Of a DNA stretch of 64,000 nucleotides, positions 47,242 through 58,072 are shown piece by piece. The notes under the pieces were generated by a model. The model had not been told where the DNA came from. It made no database searches and saw nothing but the letters and a program-made list of their open reading frames with translations. The stretch's first letter is position 1. Each line of letters starts with the position of its first letter. The stretch comes from Ischnura elegans (Eukaryota; Arthropoda; Insecta; Odonata; Coenagrionidae), in the NCBI RefSeq assembly GCF_921293095.1, contig NC_060250.1, positions 113,036,629 to 113,100,628 on the forward strand. Direction: 5' to 3'. A program made the position numbers and the translations under genes.

Positions 47242-48338
47242 CAGCAGACTCCCGATTATATGGGTGCGGCATATCCCTGTTGCGGATTATCCGTGCAAGA
47301 GTTCATACTCCTTCGATGTTTTCATCGATCTTTGTAAAAAAAATAAAATCGGACGCAAAAGCAGCAGGATATTTGCATTTCAATGCATGGACCCATTATT
47401 TCCACTAGAATTCCTGTCAAAAATGGAATTGTTTTATTTACTTGTTGACAAGGAATGTTTCAAGTTGACTTGGACGTCTGATCTAGCATTGCAGACGACA
47501 ATAAGCGGTGGAAAAAAACTAGAGTAATTTTCAAAGATTCTTGGATTGTAAACGAATTGTAATTGACAAAAAAATTTTTCTACGATCATTATATGTATAT
47601 TTCAAATTGCAAAAGCACAATTATTGCTCTGGACTTGCATACAGTTGAATACGGCGCAAGGGAACCGGAGATTTTGTCGCACTCGGGCATGTTTATGCCA
47701 TAACTGATCGAGGTCAATTTGGAGAGGAAGGGAACAGTAGAAGTGAAGCCAGCGAGGGAAGTGGAAGTAAAGATAGCTTGAATCATAGCCAGCCACTTGC
47801 TTGCAAAGACAGTTTGACATAAGCCCTGGTTTCCTATAACCACATCTGGGCGATGGGGTGATCGCATGCCACTCGCCAATAATGGAGTTCCGTGTTCCTG
47901 TTTTCCAAACATCGCGGTGCACGATCGCACTCAGTGATCAGGGATCGGTGTCCCGGGTAACTTGTGCGAGATGCGGCATGGTGCCTAACAATGTAGTTTC
48001 CAATGTCGCGTAGTGCTTTTGAAGCATTGGTGCAAACCACATGTCTGAAGCCATGATCTTGCAGCCACAGATGCGCAGTTTTCGGAAACTAGGTACTATG
48101 TATACAGAGCAGTAAGAAAATGAGAGTAATCACATTATCATCGTGAAAAGGATTGCAAATGGGAAAATATAGCTGCTTATGATTTTGGAAAGCAATCTAA
48201 AATAACATAAAATGAGCGTACATAATAATAGATTGATTGATTTACGTGTACAATGAAAATTACAAGAAATTACAGTGAAATTTGGATTATTCGTGCCGCC
48301 TCTCCCCATCATTAGCCCAGATCATCGGGAGTGTGCTG
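47242..48338. mobile_element. Tigger-like element, CAGCAGACTCCCGAT family
   Basis: Left CAGCAGACTCCCGATTATAT, right inverted ATCATCGGGAGTGTGCTG, flanked by TA. The interior (47800-48090) is similar in reverse to 60170-60410. Minus-strand frames here (47589-48040) show CGNC-type repeat composition and no transposase motif. Confidence 0.8.
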
Positions 48339-48657
48339 TATAAGAGGCATCATAACAATCATTCCTGGTTCATCTGTTTGTGCAGGCACATATGGCACGT
48401 AGTTGTCCCTAACCTAAAAATGCTAACCAGTTTCCACCGTACATTTTAGGAAAATTGTAATCAGCAGTACTTCCTCTTAATTCCTTAACACTATTCGCAA
48501 AGAAGCTTCAACAGACTGCTAAAATTTTTCAACATTACAAATAATATGTACACCCTAAGATGAAGTGTATAAGACAGTACAGTTATTCACAGTAACATTA
48601 GAAACATATAACATAGCTCGCACAAAACAACTTTAGTCAAATAATCCATCAACTTAC

Positions 48658-48843
48658 TATCAATGGATAAGTAAATAGCAGTTTCAGACTCTTTGTGGTA
48701 AATGTAGCCCTGTGATAATTGATTGTATAGGGCACCAAATGATGCCATATTTACACCAAGAAAGGCTCCCTTCAAAAAGTCCAACTCATAAATGCTAGCC
48801 CTTATGCATCTTCCTCGATCCGTAGAAAGGTAAGAGGCCTTGC
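48658..48843 (-). CDS. BLTP2-like paralog, exon equivalent to exon 14
   Basis: 186 bp, acceptor TATATTCCAG|GC, donor GATA|GTAAGT. Reads KASYLSTDRGRCIRASIYEL, then DFLKGAFLGVNMASFGALYN and YHKESETAIYLSID. Its first two bases complete a Ser codon after the exon at 50006. BLTP2 exon 14 (187 bp) has the same start phase and a similar hydrophobic pattern (RCIRASIYELDFLKGAFLGV against GILANVGKIAVDKKNIFSVE). The donor phase differs by one base. Clean splice sites and an open frame suggest function, but no downstream exon was found before BLTP2 itself. Confidence 0.65.
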
Positions 48844-50005
48844 CTGGAATATAAAAAATAAGCACAACATGAATTAGATAGGAGACTGTCAACATACAAT
48901 TGGGTGCCTTGTTTTCCACTTTTATCCCAAAAATCTTTTTCTGCAATGCGGCAGCGCCATATGTTTTCCCATTTTTCACACGTAAGTTTCAATTATGTTA
49001 TGTATCTTCTTGTAAGAATTGCTAATTCTCTTTCAGAAAGAGGTAAAAGCATAATTTACCAACAAGATGCTTCTGGAGAGGCTCTAGTTACTGATGTTTT
49101 GTTAACAGTTGAACGACCGCTTGCTGAAAAAATGGGTGACCACCCGGAACTCCAAAAGAAGACACCCTTTCCTCCCCGGCTGGTCTTCTTCAGATTTCAA
49201 CAGTTCCTTTCCAAAAATAGTGATGAGCCTTTTAACACTTGCATCCGTACCTTATCCCAGGATATAGGGCATGAAAGTGTTAGTTGATGTCTTCTGAATC
49301 GTGTGCAAGTTTTGAGGTTTTTATCTTCCAGTGTGGGTAGTTCTTCACTAATAATAGTCGTGCCACCGCAAGTAGTAAAATATGTTTAAGCTCCTTCGAG
49401 TAATTTTATTTCGGCTACCGTCAAATAATTAAAATTTAGACTATCCAAACATTTTTATTGTGGAAATACTTTGTTTTGTGACATGAGAATATGTAAACGT
49501 AACTAGGCTTGCGTATGAAAAAATGGGAAAACATCTGATGCTTCCGCATTGCAGAAAAAGATTTCCACCCAGAAAAATAAAATTTTCATTAAAAATCATG
49601 GAAATAATGATGAACAGCAGGCTTTTGGGAAATGAAAGGTAGAAACAAATGAAGAAAATGCTGCGTCCGAAAATCGAACCTAGGACTTCCAGGTAGGAGT
49701 TAAATACCATAACCACAGGGTTACTGCTTATAGTTGATTACAACTTATTTCTAAAGGAATATAAAAGAACTGTAAATGTTTAACTGGGTTTTGCATTTAA
49801 ACTCTATCGGTTATATAACCCCATATGTGGAGTGAATCGTGGACAGCTCCAGATGGACTACAACACAACAAAGTTTGATTGAAATAATTTTTGAGACACT
49901 CCCCTTGTTAGTCAACAATGGACATTGGTTATACATGGACTTCACTGTGAACAAATTTATTAAATGCGCTGCGAGTTATCCTGCTACTTCACAAGGCATA
50001 CTTAC
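48844..50005 (-). other. Intron of the paralog
   Basis: Includes a plus-strand open frame (48904-49287) that reads antisense to the exon in its first part and matches nothing recognised. A degenerate tRNA-like B box on the minus strand (GGTTCGATTTT, about 49675) suggests an old SINE head. Confidence 0.45.
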
Positions 50006-50134
50006 TGAAGAATACATGCACTGTGGTGGTTTGAAAGACATCCAAAACAACTCTGGCTGGACAATTTGCTTTAATAGTCATGCTCCAAGGATCAGCATTC
50101 CTCCCATTTCTACGATGACCACAATAATATGTTT
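50006..50134 (-). CDS. BLTP2-like paralog, exon equivalent to exon 13
   Basis: 129 bp, acceptor TATGTTTTCAG|AA after a long pyrimidine tract, donor TTCTTCA|GTAAGT. Of the three frames only one is open: TYYCGHRRNGRNADPWSMTI then KANCPARVVLDVFQTTTVHV. It enters and leaves in phase 1, exactly as BLTP2 exon 13 does (141 bp). It aligns with that exon's ending: MTIKANCPARVVLDVFQTTT against VTVRAKGDVGLVVILSKKHQ. An overlapping plus-strand frame (49839-50138) is its shadow. Confidence 0.65.
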
Positions 50135-50547
50135 CTGAAAACATACAAAGAAAGAGAGCATTGAAGTATGGTCTACATAATACATTTACAAATTGAAATT
50201 TTAAATAAAAAATCAGCCTTCGTGTTATCCCACAATTATTATGATCATCACTTAAAAAAATTAATGGAGAAAGGTATATTGCCCAGTTTGAAGTAGACTA
50301 ATTTTTGAATTTCCACTGTAGATCAATAGCAATTAATCAAAAGTAGTAGAGGTGGGTTAAACTGTTCATTTTTATGAACCGTTCACTTTGATCCTGTTCA
50401 GTAAAAAGAACAGTTCAAAATATCGGTTCATAGTGAACAGGTAGGGTCATTCGGTAGAAAATATTGTTTATCATGCGTTTAGAGTACATGAAAGCTTAGT
50501 GTGGTATCGTAAGGTTTGTGGAGAGTGTTATGGTTATTTCGAGCAAG

Positions 50548-50881
50548 AATCGCGTTTTAAACAATATTTTTGGAGATGCATCCACATTAAAAAATTTCAT
50601 CGTAGGCGCCAAAAACTAAGTCCAAAGATCATCTTGGTAAAGGGACCAAAAAAATGTTCCACAATCATGAGTTCAATCGTTTCCTAAGTTCATGAATCGC
50701 GTTTTAAACAATATTTTTGGAGATGCATCCACATTAAAAAATTTCATCGTAGGCGCCAAAAACTAAGTCCAAAGATCATCTTGGTAAAGGGACCAAAAAA
50801 ATGTTCCACAATCATGAGTTCAATCGTTTCCTAAGTTCATGAATCGCGTTTTAAACAATATTTTTGGAGATGCATCCACAA
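50548..50881 (+). repeat. 147-bp tandem repeat, 2.3 copies
   Basis: AATCGCGTTTTAAACAATAT begins at 50548, 50695 and 50842. The first two units appear identical over 147 bases by eye, so the duplication is very recent. Confidence 0.92.
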
Positions 50882-50968
50882 ATCCACAAATGTTCAAAAA
50901 ACGAAATCAAAATGAACGCGATATCCCAACTGAACGCCCCGAGGAAACTAATATTTAATCTAATATTT

Positions 50969-51130
50969 CGAACGGTTTGAAAGAACTGATATTTTAAATA
51001 TCAGTTGAAATATTAGTTATGTCGAACGGTTCGAATGAACTGATATTTTAAATATCAGTTCAAATATTAGTTAGAACGAACGGTTCGAATGAACTGATAT
51101 TTTAAATATCAGTTCAAATATTAGTTAGAA
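50969..51130 (+). repeat. 54-bp tandem repeat, three copies, each with a palindrome
   Basis: Units begin with CGAACGGTTYGAA at 50969, 51023 and 51077. Each holds the perfect palindrome ACTGATATTTTAAATATCAGT. Confidence 0.92.
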
Positions 51131-51136
51131 CGAACT

Positions 51137-51304
51137 GTTCAGTGGCGAACTGTTCGTTTTCGTCGACGGAGGGGAATAGTAGAGAAAGAAGGGGAGGGGC
51201 TCGGTCGTCTACGACGCACTGTTCAGTGGCGAACTGTTCGTTTTCGTCGACGGAGGGGAATAGTAGAGAAAGAAGGGGAGGGGCTCGGTCGTCTACGACG
51301 CACT
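51137..51304 (+). repeat. 84-bp tandem repeat, two identical copies
   Basis: GTTCAGTGGCGAACTGTTCG starts at 51137 and 51221; the units run through GTCGACGGAGGGGAATAG and GGGCTCGGTCGTCTACGACG without visible differences. Confidence 0.92.
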
Positions 51305-51739
51305 TCGGCGGCCTTGGATGGCCTCCGTCGTAACCGCCATCTGTTGTACCCACAACGCACTTGCTCGAGTAAGCTGCAGTTCAAAAGGCCTCTTCATGAT
51401 CATACCTACTGTACCGAGTATGCCGCAATTGTGCAGTGCCGACATGAACAGTGAACAGGGTGTTTTAGAGAACGGTTCATTTTCGAACCGGTTCATTTCA
51501 GTGAACAGTTCGTTTTGGCAGTTCGGTTCTTTTTGACCCATCTCTAAAAAGTAGATCAATAGATTCTGTATTCACCATGCCTTATTGCATTGATTGCAAC
51601 AACTTATGCCTATATTGCCTTGGCGAAATCAATGGTTGGTCTGAGAATAACTGTAGGGAAAATTCTACAGGTCAAGTAAATAAGGTAAGCAAGGTAAATA
51701 ATCCATGTAACATACATGCTAGAGCATAACAATAATTAC

Positions 51740-51938
51740 AATATTTTATTTATTTTATTCTCAAACCACCGGATACAGCTCTTATTGGCCATTTTACACA
51801 GGGGTGATCAACAAATGTAACAAGTAAACGTACACAAACCACCATGCCCTGGACCGGGGAAACCTACCCAGGCGGGACTCGAACCCGCGACCTCTTGTTT
51901 TGCAGGCGAGAACGTTACCCCACCGCCACCGAGGCCAG
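51740..51938 (-). mobile_element. tRNA-derived SINE
   Basis: The minus-strand head reads GGCCTCGGTGGCGGTGGGGT (A-box region), then GGTCGCGGGTTCGAGTCCCG with a perfect B box GGTTCGAGTCC at about 51868-51878. The body leads to an A-rich AATAAAATAAATAAAAT tail at 51740-51760. Head, body and tail are all intact, so this is the best-preserved SINE in the window. Confidence 0.85.
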
Positions 51939-54900
51939 CAAATTTTTTAAATTTGCCGGCAAGATCGTAAGCGTTATTGGAGCTAATTATCACCAAAAAA
52001 ACTGATTACAGGTACGTGGAACTTTAGAATTTACTCTGTATATATACTGTGACTTGCATGTTATCTCTTAAGGCCTATAAACCAATGGGGAACATGCACG
52101 CTTTTTAAATGTTCTAGAATAAGAAGATTCCTACCTCAAATGTGCTCGCCGAAATTTTCGCGGATGAATTATGTTTTTAGCTGAGTTTTGAGTCTATAAA
52201 AAATAATCTTCATCGACTGCTTGAAAACACGTGACGGAGCGTGGGCACGTTATATCACGGCACGGTATCCACTGATGACAGACTGAGGAAGTGGATAGAA
52301 AAACTGTCAATGTAGGGGCTCAAACACAAATTTGGCGAATATAATTGCTGTTTTAACGTCAAACTTCCGATTGTGAATATATTGGGTTGCCAAGGCATTG
52401 TTGAAATAAATAAAGGAGATTGTTTTGGGAGATTTGGAAAGATTACATTGATATAAGTTGATTGCAGATTGTGATCTACGTTACACACCTACATCATTTG
52501 CTGAATGCAGTAAGTGTATTACAGCATGGATATTCAATAGAAAAACGTGTGAAAACCTTATAAATAGTGTATATCAAGTTTCCTACAAAACCATATAAAG
52601 TGCCCCGTCGTCTAGTACCTCTATTTACTCGCTGAAGAATTGCTTGTGTTCCAAATAACAAAAACAAGAGGAATAAGTGGTTGATGATCCACAGAATGGA
52701 GTTAAATACATTATCTACATTGTCAATGGGATATTCTCAACGTAAGTACACTTTAAAATAAGGGTTACCGTAGGGTTTTATCGAGTCGCCAGTTTTTCTC
52801 GGATGACCACCAAATTTTGGATGATTCACTTATTTCACTTTGTAAACAACCCTATAAATATACCTATTATTCTGTCTATTATAGGATCAAATTATATGGA
52901 AAGTGGCTGATTACGAGAACAAATACTGATTGTGATTAAACCACGAGGAAAAATAAGGAATGTAACGGGTGGCCGAGCTCTTGTCGCAAGGAGCCCCTAA
53001 CAAGGATCATTCACGAAGTGTCTTTCGCTGATATCATTCAAATTTGGTAGGGTAGTAGTGTTCCATAATAAAAGCACATTTTCAAAATTTCTCGTGCCCT
53101 TAAGCCTTGTGACATAATAAACAGGATATAATAAAGGCAGTAGAGTTTTAGACCTGAAAGTGAGTGTGTCGTAATTTCTCTCCATCCTTCCCCTGTGAAT
53201 CGGCGCACGCTACAGGAATACACGAGAAATATGAGGCTTTTGGCCAGGTAAATTCAATATTTATTACTGCGATGCCCAAAGCGTTCGCTGCATGTCAAAG
53301 CAGAACCTAAAATTTCGACTCGTTTTTGCTGTCGGTCTCGGTTCAAAAACAGGAACTCGAGTAAATACAGCGTAAATAGTATTTGAAACTTATTTGTTTG
53401 TATATCAAATGCTTTTTTATTTCTTTTTAACGAACATTTGGATCTCAATCATGGACGATTCTCGCGCTTCATACATTCGGCGCCTTTCCATCTAATCCTT
53501 CCATTTACCCATCCCCCTTTCTTCTGTTTCATCCTTTCGCTACCCATATGCAGTGAAAAATCCAAGACAAGCAAGACGTCAAAATCAAAATAACTATCGG
53601 AGCCAGAGGTAAACAAAGAAGTCGCCAATACATGTCAGATAAAATAAATAATTTGTCACCTATTTCTTCCGTATCTGTGAAAGTAATTGAAAATTTTACC
53701 TTCCATCACATAATATAAGTTATTTATCCTTAGGTAAATATATTTCATGGTCTAGTTATCATTAGTCATAATAATAACATATATTAAAGATGGACACATG
53801 CACGTCTCCCATTTCAGAATATTTAAATCGATATTTTAATTTAAGATAAAGTTAGTACGCACAAGTAATAGTTTTCAAAATAAAAGTATGATAACTATAA
53901 CAACAGTTACATTAGCGCCTTGTTAGCGCTTATTTTTTTCTGGATCTTGCATATTTCACTCTTCACTTGTTTTCTTCTTAGATTCCTATTGGTCACAACG
54001 ATCTACGCCACCAACATCAGTGACGTCTATGGCTAGGCCATTAGAGAGACGGATTCACGGACTTTCACTTAACCGCCTGGTCACCAGAATACGATGGCAA
54101 AGTGACTGCCGTTAGCTGTAAACCCTTCGCGCTTTAAGTAGCTCGCGTCCACCCGAGTTCTGGAATAAGGGTGCTGGAAGGAGGTAACTGATAGCTGGGG
54201 TCATTAGTGCCATGAAGTAAGGGCTGGGGGGATAGGAACCCTATATTGGCATTAGCCAGGTTGTAATCATAGGCCTTAAAGGGCTTAACGTCCCATCTGC
54301 TGGACAGAGTGGTGCACTGGAAGTGCCCTCCACATTACTCTCAAGTAGGGATAGGGCCATCTCTGATAAGTTTCTGCTACTGCCAGGACTTGAACCCAGG
54401 CCCACAGGGTGTAAAGCCTTTGTGATATATTAGCAAAATTTTGCTCCCTGTTAATGGGGATAATTTGGATGACTATCTTCAGATATCTCATTTCTTCAAT
54501 CTCCAATCTTTGTTTGTCTGCAGGTGATTAAACGGATTTCCTGAAAACTGCTTTTAATGAGAATATTTTCGAAAATTAGCTTCTCTGCGAGCATTTAGTA
54601 TCACCATTGCAACATTTCTCCTGGGTAACAGAAGTAATCTTAGCACCAATTCTATCATGCTATTCAACCATGGGAAACATTGTTCAGGAATGCAACGTTG
54701 TTTTTCTCAAGGTAACACGTCATCTGTGGTGTTGCTTGTAAATAAGATTATTAGGCTTCATTTTCTTGCCTCCAAATGAGTAATTGAATCCTGGAAACAT
54801 ATATCTGATACGACTGAAAAGGATTTCATGCTCTTTTGCCGTAAAGCCACACATATGAGACTTATTCTGGATCCGGTTCTGGCTCAAATCAGAACTATAC

Positions 54901-55150
54901 AAAAGTGTATGAGTAAGGGATCTAAAAATAATGAGCAAGAGTTATCCTGAAAACTATACTTCTCCTCATTACCAACTCTTGATTTTACACACTTTGATTT
55001 TACACAGTGCCCATATTTCGGTCCCTCCAACTGCGTAAAATCAAAGTTTTACTGTAATTCCATGCATCAAATTCTAAGTAAATTCTTAAATGCTGAGTCT
55101 TAATGAAGGACCTCAATGTGGACCATTAACTTTCATCAGAATTCTTACTA
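51939..55150. other. Intron of the paralog, few recognisable elements
   Basis: A minus-strand SINE-like B box (GGGTTCAAGTCC, 54385-54396) and an isolated Tigger-type end (ACTTTGATTTTACGCAG in reverse, finishing in CTG at 55054) are the only features seen. The CACGTGACG-rich stretch near 52230 and the rest were not identified. Confidence 0.45.
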
Positions 55151-57495
55151 CAGTAAAACCTCTCTTAAACGAAACTCAAGGGACCGAAATTTTGCCGTTT
55201 CGTTGACCGGGAGTTCGTTCCCCGGAGGTGATGCGCACGTTGCATCATTCTAGGGGCTCGGAAATTGAAGCAAGTCTGCATGCGTTATCTTCATTCTCCC
55301 TTCGCATACTTCAAAACAGTGCTTATTTCTTCAGCTGCAATGCAAATCGCGGGCAATAGACCACATTTAGGAAGCCTCAGTTCGTATTATTCAATCACTT
55401 CGCGTGCTTTTTCATCGGTTTTCAAAAATGTATGCAACGTAACGGTGAGTGCGAGGCCATCCCTTTATTCTCAATATTTGAAATAGAGTACATGTATTCG
55501 CGAAGTTTACACTGAAAAATTAAGAATTCGATAGATTTGACCATTACTAATATAAAGTAAAAGTAACAGCGCCAATTATAGCTTCATCATGAAATTAAGA
55601 TCGCTCTACCATAACGGCGCGAGTGCGACTTTCGTCGACCCATTAAAGCTCAGTGGGTGGCAGCATTTCTTTATAGTAGTCGAATCCAGAATACTCCATA
55701 GCAATATTTGCGGTCGCGGGCTTCGTAAATAATTCATTGTACTAGCATCATTTCCATCGCATTCCGGATAGACAACTGCCGATGAGAAAACATCTTGAAA
55801 GGCCCTATGCAGGAGTTCTCGAAGTAAAATACGTCACGATTTTGAAAAATGAGTTTTCGAGAAATTATATTCTGCAACCCTCAGTTTGCTGGCTTCGCGG
55901 ATTACGAAATTTGAGTCTATTCTAGTGAACTCATCAAACGACCCTTCAATATTCATGACTTTTGAGAGACCCTGCCAGGATTCTCGGCTTTCGTCATCAC
56001 TCTCCATCGCGTGGTCGCAGTTGACTGCAAACCGGATTGACAACTCCCGATAAGAAAACAGCTTGGAAGGCCTCATGCAGGAGTTCTTGAAGTAAAATAA
56101 GTCACGATAATGATGCTGTTGACTGCAAACCCGGTTTTTGCAAAATAACTAAATATGGTGACAGGTGCGACACGCTTCCAAGCTTTGCAAAGCCCTTGCA
56201 TTACCTGCAAAATGGTCCTCTTCAATTTCGCCGATCCCTTACATCCATTCGACAAACCAAAAACTCCACTAAAATCCGACGGTAATGCCGCTTTGCCGCA
56301 GAAATGACCCCTCGGTCGAGAGGTCGCAACTTAGCTATTGCAGTTGGGGGGAAGAAAATAACACGCACATTTTTTATTGTTAGTCCTATGTTTGGGCCCG
56401 TGCAGCGATCGAGGAAGAAATCTACTTTCCCCATGAGTGCATCAACTCCCGCCAACCACCGCTGAATTAATCCCGCTGTCATTCATGGGTTTTTGCTGCT
56501 ACCACAGGGGTGAGGCATCACCATTGGCCCAGTCTAAACATGGCATGTTTAGACTGTGTCGTCTTCTTCATGCAACAATTGACGGCCGTCGCAAACCTTT
56601 TTCTCAGGAGAAAATCAACACCGCTTCACATCACGTTAGGACATCGCTACAATCGCCGACAGACAGAGACTGACCTTTAGTATAAAGCACTCAATTCAAG
56701 TAACGTCTAGATCAATGGGAAATGTTGGCTTTCGTGTCTTAAGTGCGAATATTTTTTATCCAAGATTGCGGCAAATGCAAAAGTTTCTCCTATTTTTTAG
56801 ATGATGTTGAAATAAACAATGTGAATGAAACAAGAGTAACTACTGAGTCATATATTAAAGATAATTAAGAGATGCAAATTTTGGCTTTCATCTTCTAGCG
56901 CGCACATTGTATCTTCCGTAATTTAGTTAAATTTTAAAGAAGTTATCCAAGATGGCGGCCAGTGAAAAAAAATGCTTCTCGGAATTTACGCGTTGTAATT
57001 CTGTAAAGTATCTTAAACAACCGTCAAAAGAATGCGTTCGAAGTACATAGCTCTAGATATCATATCTTTGAGCGTGTAAATATTGGGACATTGAGTTATT
57101 TACGAAAGTCAGCATTAACATTTTTCGCAATTCGCCGCGAGCCGCGAGTTGGGGTCGGCGGAAACACACGACGGAAGGCTATGGCTACGGTTAATAATGA
57201 CGATTCTGATTGGCTTATTCAGTGGAAGTCTCTGATTTGCCCTCCAACGCTACGAATATTAAATTATTCATATGAAAATAAAAATTTAACCGGAAAAATT
57301 GGTTATTGGGAGGTGAATTTCACTCGATCGCGCCGAAATTTCATTTCGTTGATCGGGAGTTTTCGTAAAAGAGGAGTTCGTTCATCGGGGTTTTTCACTA
57401 ATGTGTTTACATAGGCAATTGGCCGGACCAATAGCATTTGTTCGTTGAACGGAGTTCTTCGTTTAGCGGGAGTTCGTTAAGGTAAGGTTTTACTG
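55151..57495 (-). mobile_element. Tigger-like transposon, 2.3 kb, with broken transposase
   Basis: CAGTAAAACCTCTCTTAAAC on the left and GGTAAGGTTTTACTG on the right, flanked by TA (55149-55150, 57496-57497). Sequence such as GTTCGTTAACG/CGTTTAGCGGGAGTTCG repeats near both ends. Unlike the other family members here it retains transposase remnants on the minus strand (separate entry). Confidence 0.88.
55834..56530 (-). pseudogene. Tigger transposase pseudogene
   Basis: Minus-strand frame 56222-56482 reads MTAGLIQRWLAGVDALMGKV then DFFLDRCTGPNIGLTIKNVR and VIFFPPTAIAKLRPLDRGVI. This is the second half of the DDE domain of Tigger transposases (family pattern LLDNCxxH...NVxVxFLPPNTTSxLQPLDQGVI). 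Visible damage: DNC has become DRC, NTT is lost in FFPPTAIAK, and LQPLDQG reads LRPLDRG. A later frame (56100-56200) gives AWKRVAPVTIFSYFAKTGF, the C-terminal AWxxVxxxTIxNCFxKAGF motif, so frameshifts separate the pieces. Not functional. Confidence 0.82.
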
Positions 57496-57539
57496 TATCT
57501 AGAAGGAGTAATTAAGAGCTGCCTCAGTAATTTACTTAC

Positions 57540-57705
57540 CCCATAAAGATTTTAAAAACTCTTGCACACTTGCATTCATAGATGACACCCTAGAGTGCAG
57601 TTCTTGGCTCCAAAACAATTCAATTTTGTTTTCAAGTTCAACTGTAATCTCTCCAAATGGGTAATGTGAAGCCCCTTTCAAACTCTTCACATACAACCAG
57701 TACCC
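57540..57705 (-). CDS. BLTP2-like paralog, exon equivalent to exon 12
   Basis: 166 bp, identical in length and phases (0 in, 1 out) to BLTP2 exon 12 at 18529-18694. Acceptor ATTTGTAG|GGG, donor TTATGGG|GTAAGT. Reads GYWLYVKSLKGASHYPFGEI then TVELENKIELFWSQELHSRV, against GFWAYLKQVKVASRRPSGEI and NVHLLEEVKGTWSTELYLRL in BLTP2. By eye about 21 of 56 positions agree with no gap. Too diverged for a recent copy, yet open and well spliced. Joined to the exon at 50006 it restores a Glu codon. Confidence 0.75.
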
Positions 57706-57873
57706 CTACAAATTATTACAATAAAAAATAAATATTAATAGCAAGAAGAGGAATTTGAATGTGCATACATAGACAAAATTTCCTCAAGAAAACCAGTGAT
57801 GTGCATTAAGCCAACACAGAAAGTGAAAAAAATTCAAAAATTATAAATTAAGTTATAAAGTAAATTACCATAC

Positions 57874-57929
57874 CAAGTATATTCTGACAGCCTCTCCACT
57901 ATTTCCACCAAATGAACCTAAGCCCATCC
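57874..57929 (-). CDS. Possible additional exon of the BLTP2-like paralog
   Basis: Open minus-strand stretch reading MGLGSFGGNSGEAVRIYL and ending in a phase-0 donor ACTTG|GTATGG, which would lead directly into GYWLYVK of the next exon. The acceptor (ATCAATCAAAG|GG) is poor and the exon would be only 56 bp, so its start is doubtful. Confidence 0.35.
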
Positions 57930-58072
57930 CTTTGATTGATGATAAAAATTACTAGGTTTTCAGGGCTGCTATTCTGGATGGAATTACACCATGCTATTCG
58001 CGATATTATAGGATTCAATTCCACTGGAAGGCATAATTCTCAAAATTTCTGTAGTTCCAATGCAATTCAGGA

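Larger units (their letters stand above)
50347..51546. mobile_element. hAT element with perfect 8-bp duplication and internal tandem arrays
   Basis: AAAAGTAG occurs at 50339-50346 and again at 51547-51554. The ends TAGAGGTGGGTTAAAC and GTTCTTTTTGACCCATCTCTA are inverted. An 8-bp duplication with TAGAGRTGGG ends fits the hAT superfamily. About 1.2 kb, with no transposase. The interior is built from three different tandem arrays (147-, 54- and 84-bp units), with many GAACNGTTC-type repeats. Confidence 0.9.

Noticed and set aside
47589-48040. Overlapping minus-strand frames of 68-113 codons
   Set aside because: They lie inside a Tigger-like element that recurs at 59863-60558 and show no transposase motif.
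49839-50138. 99-codon plus-strand open frame
   Set aside because: It covers the minus-strand exon 50006-50134, whose splice sites, phases and similarity to exon 13 explain the open sequence better.
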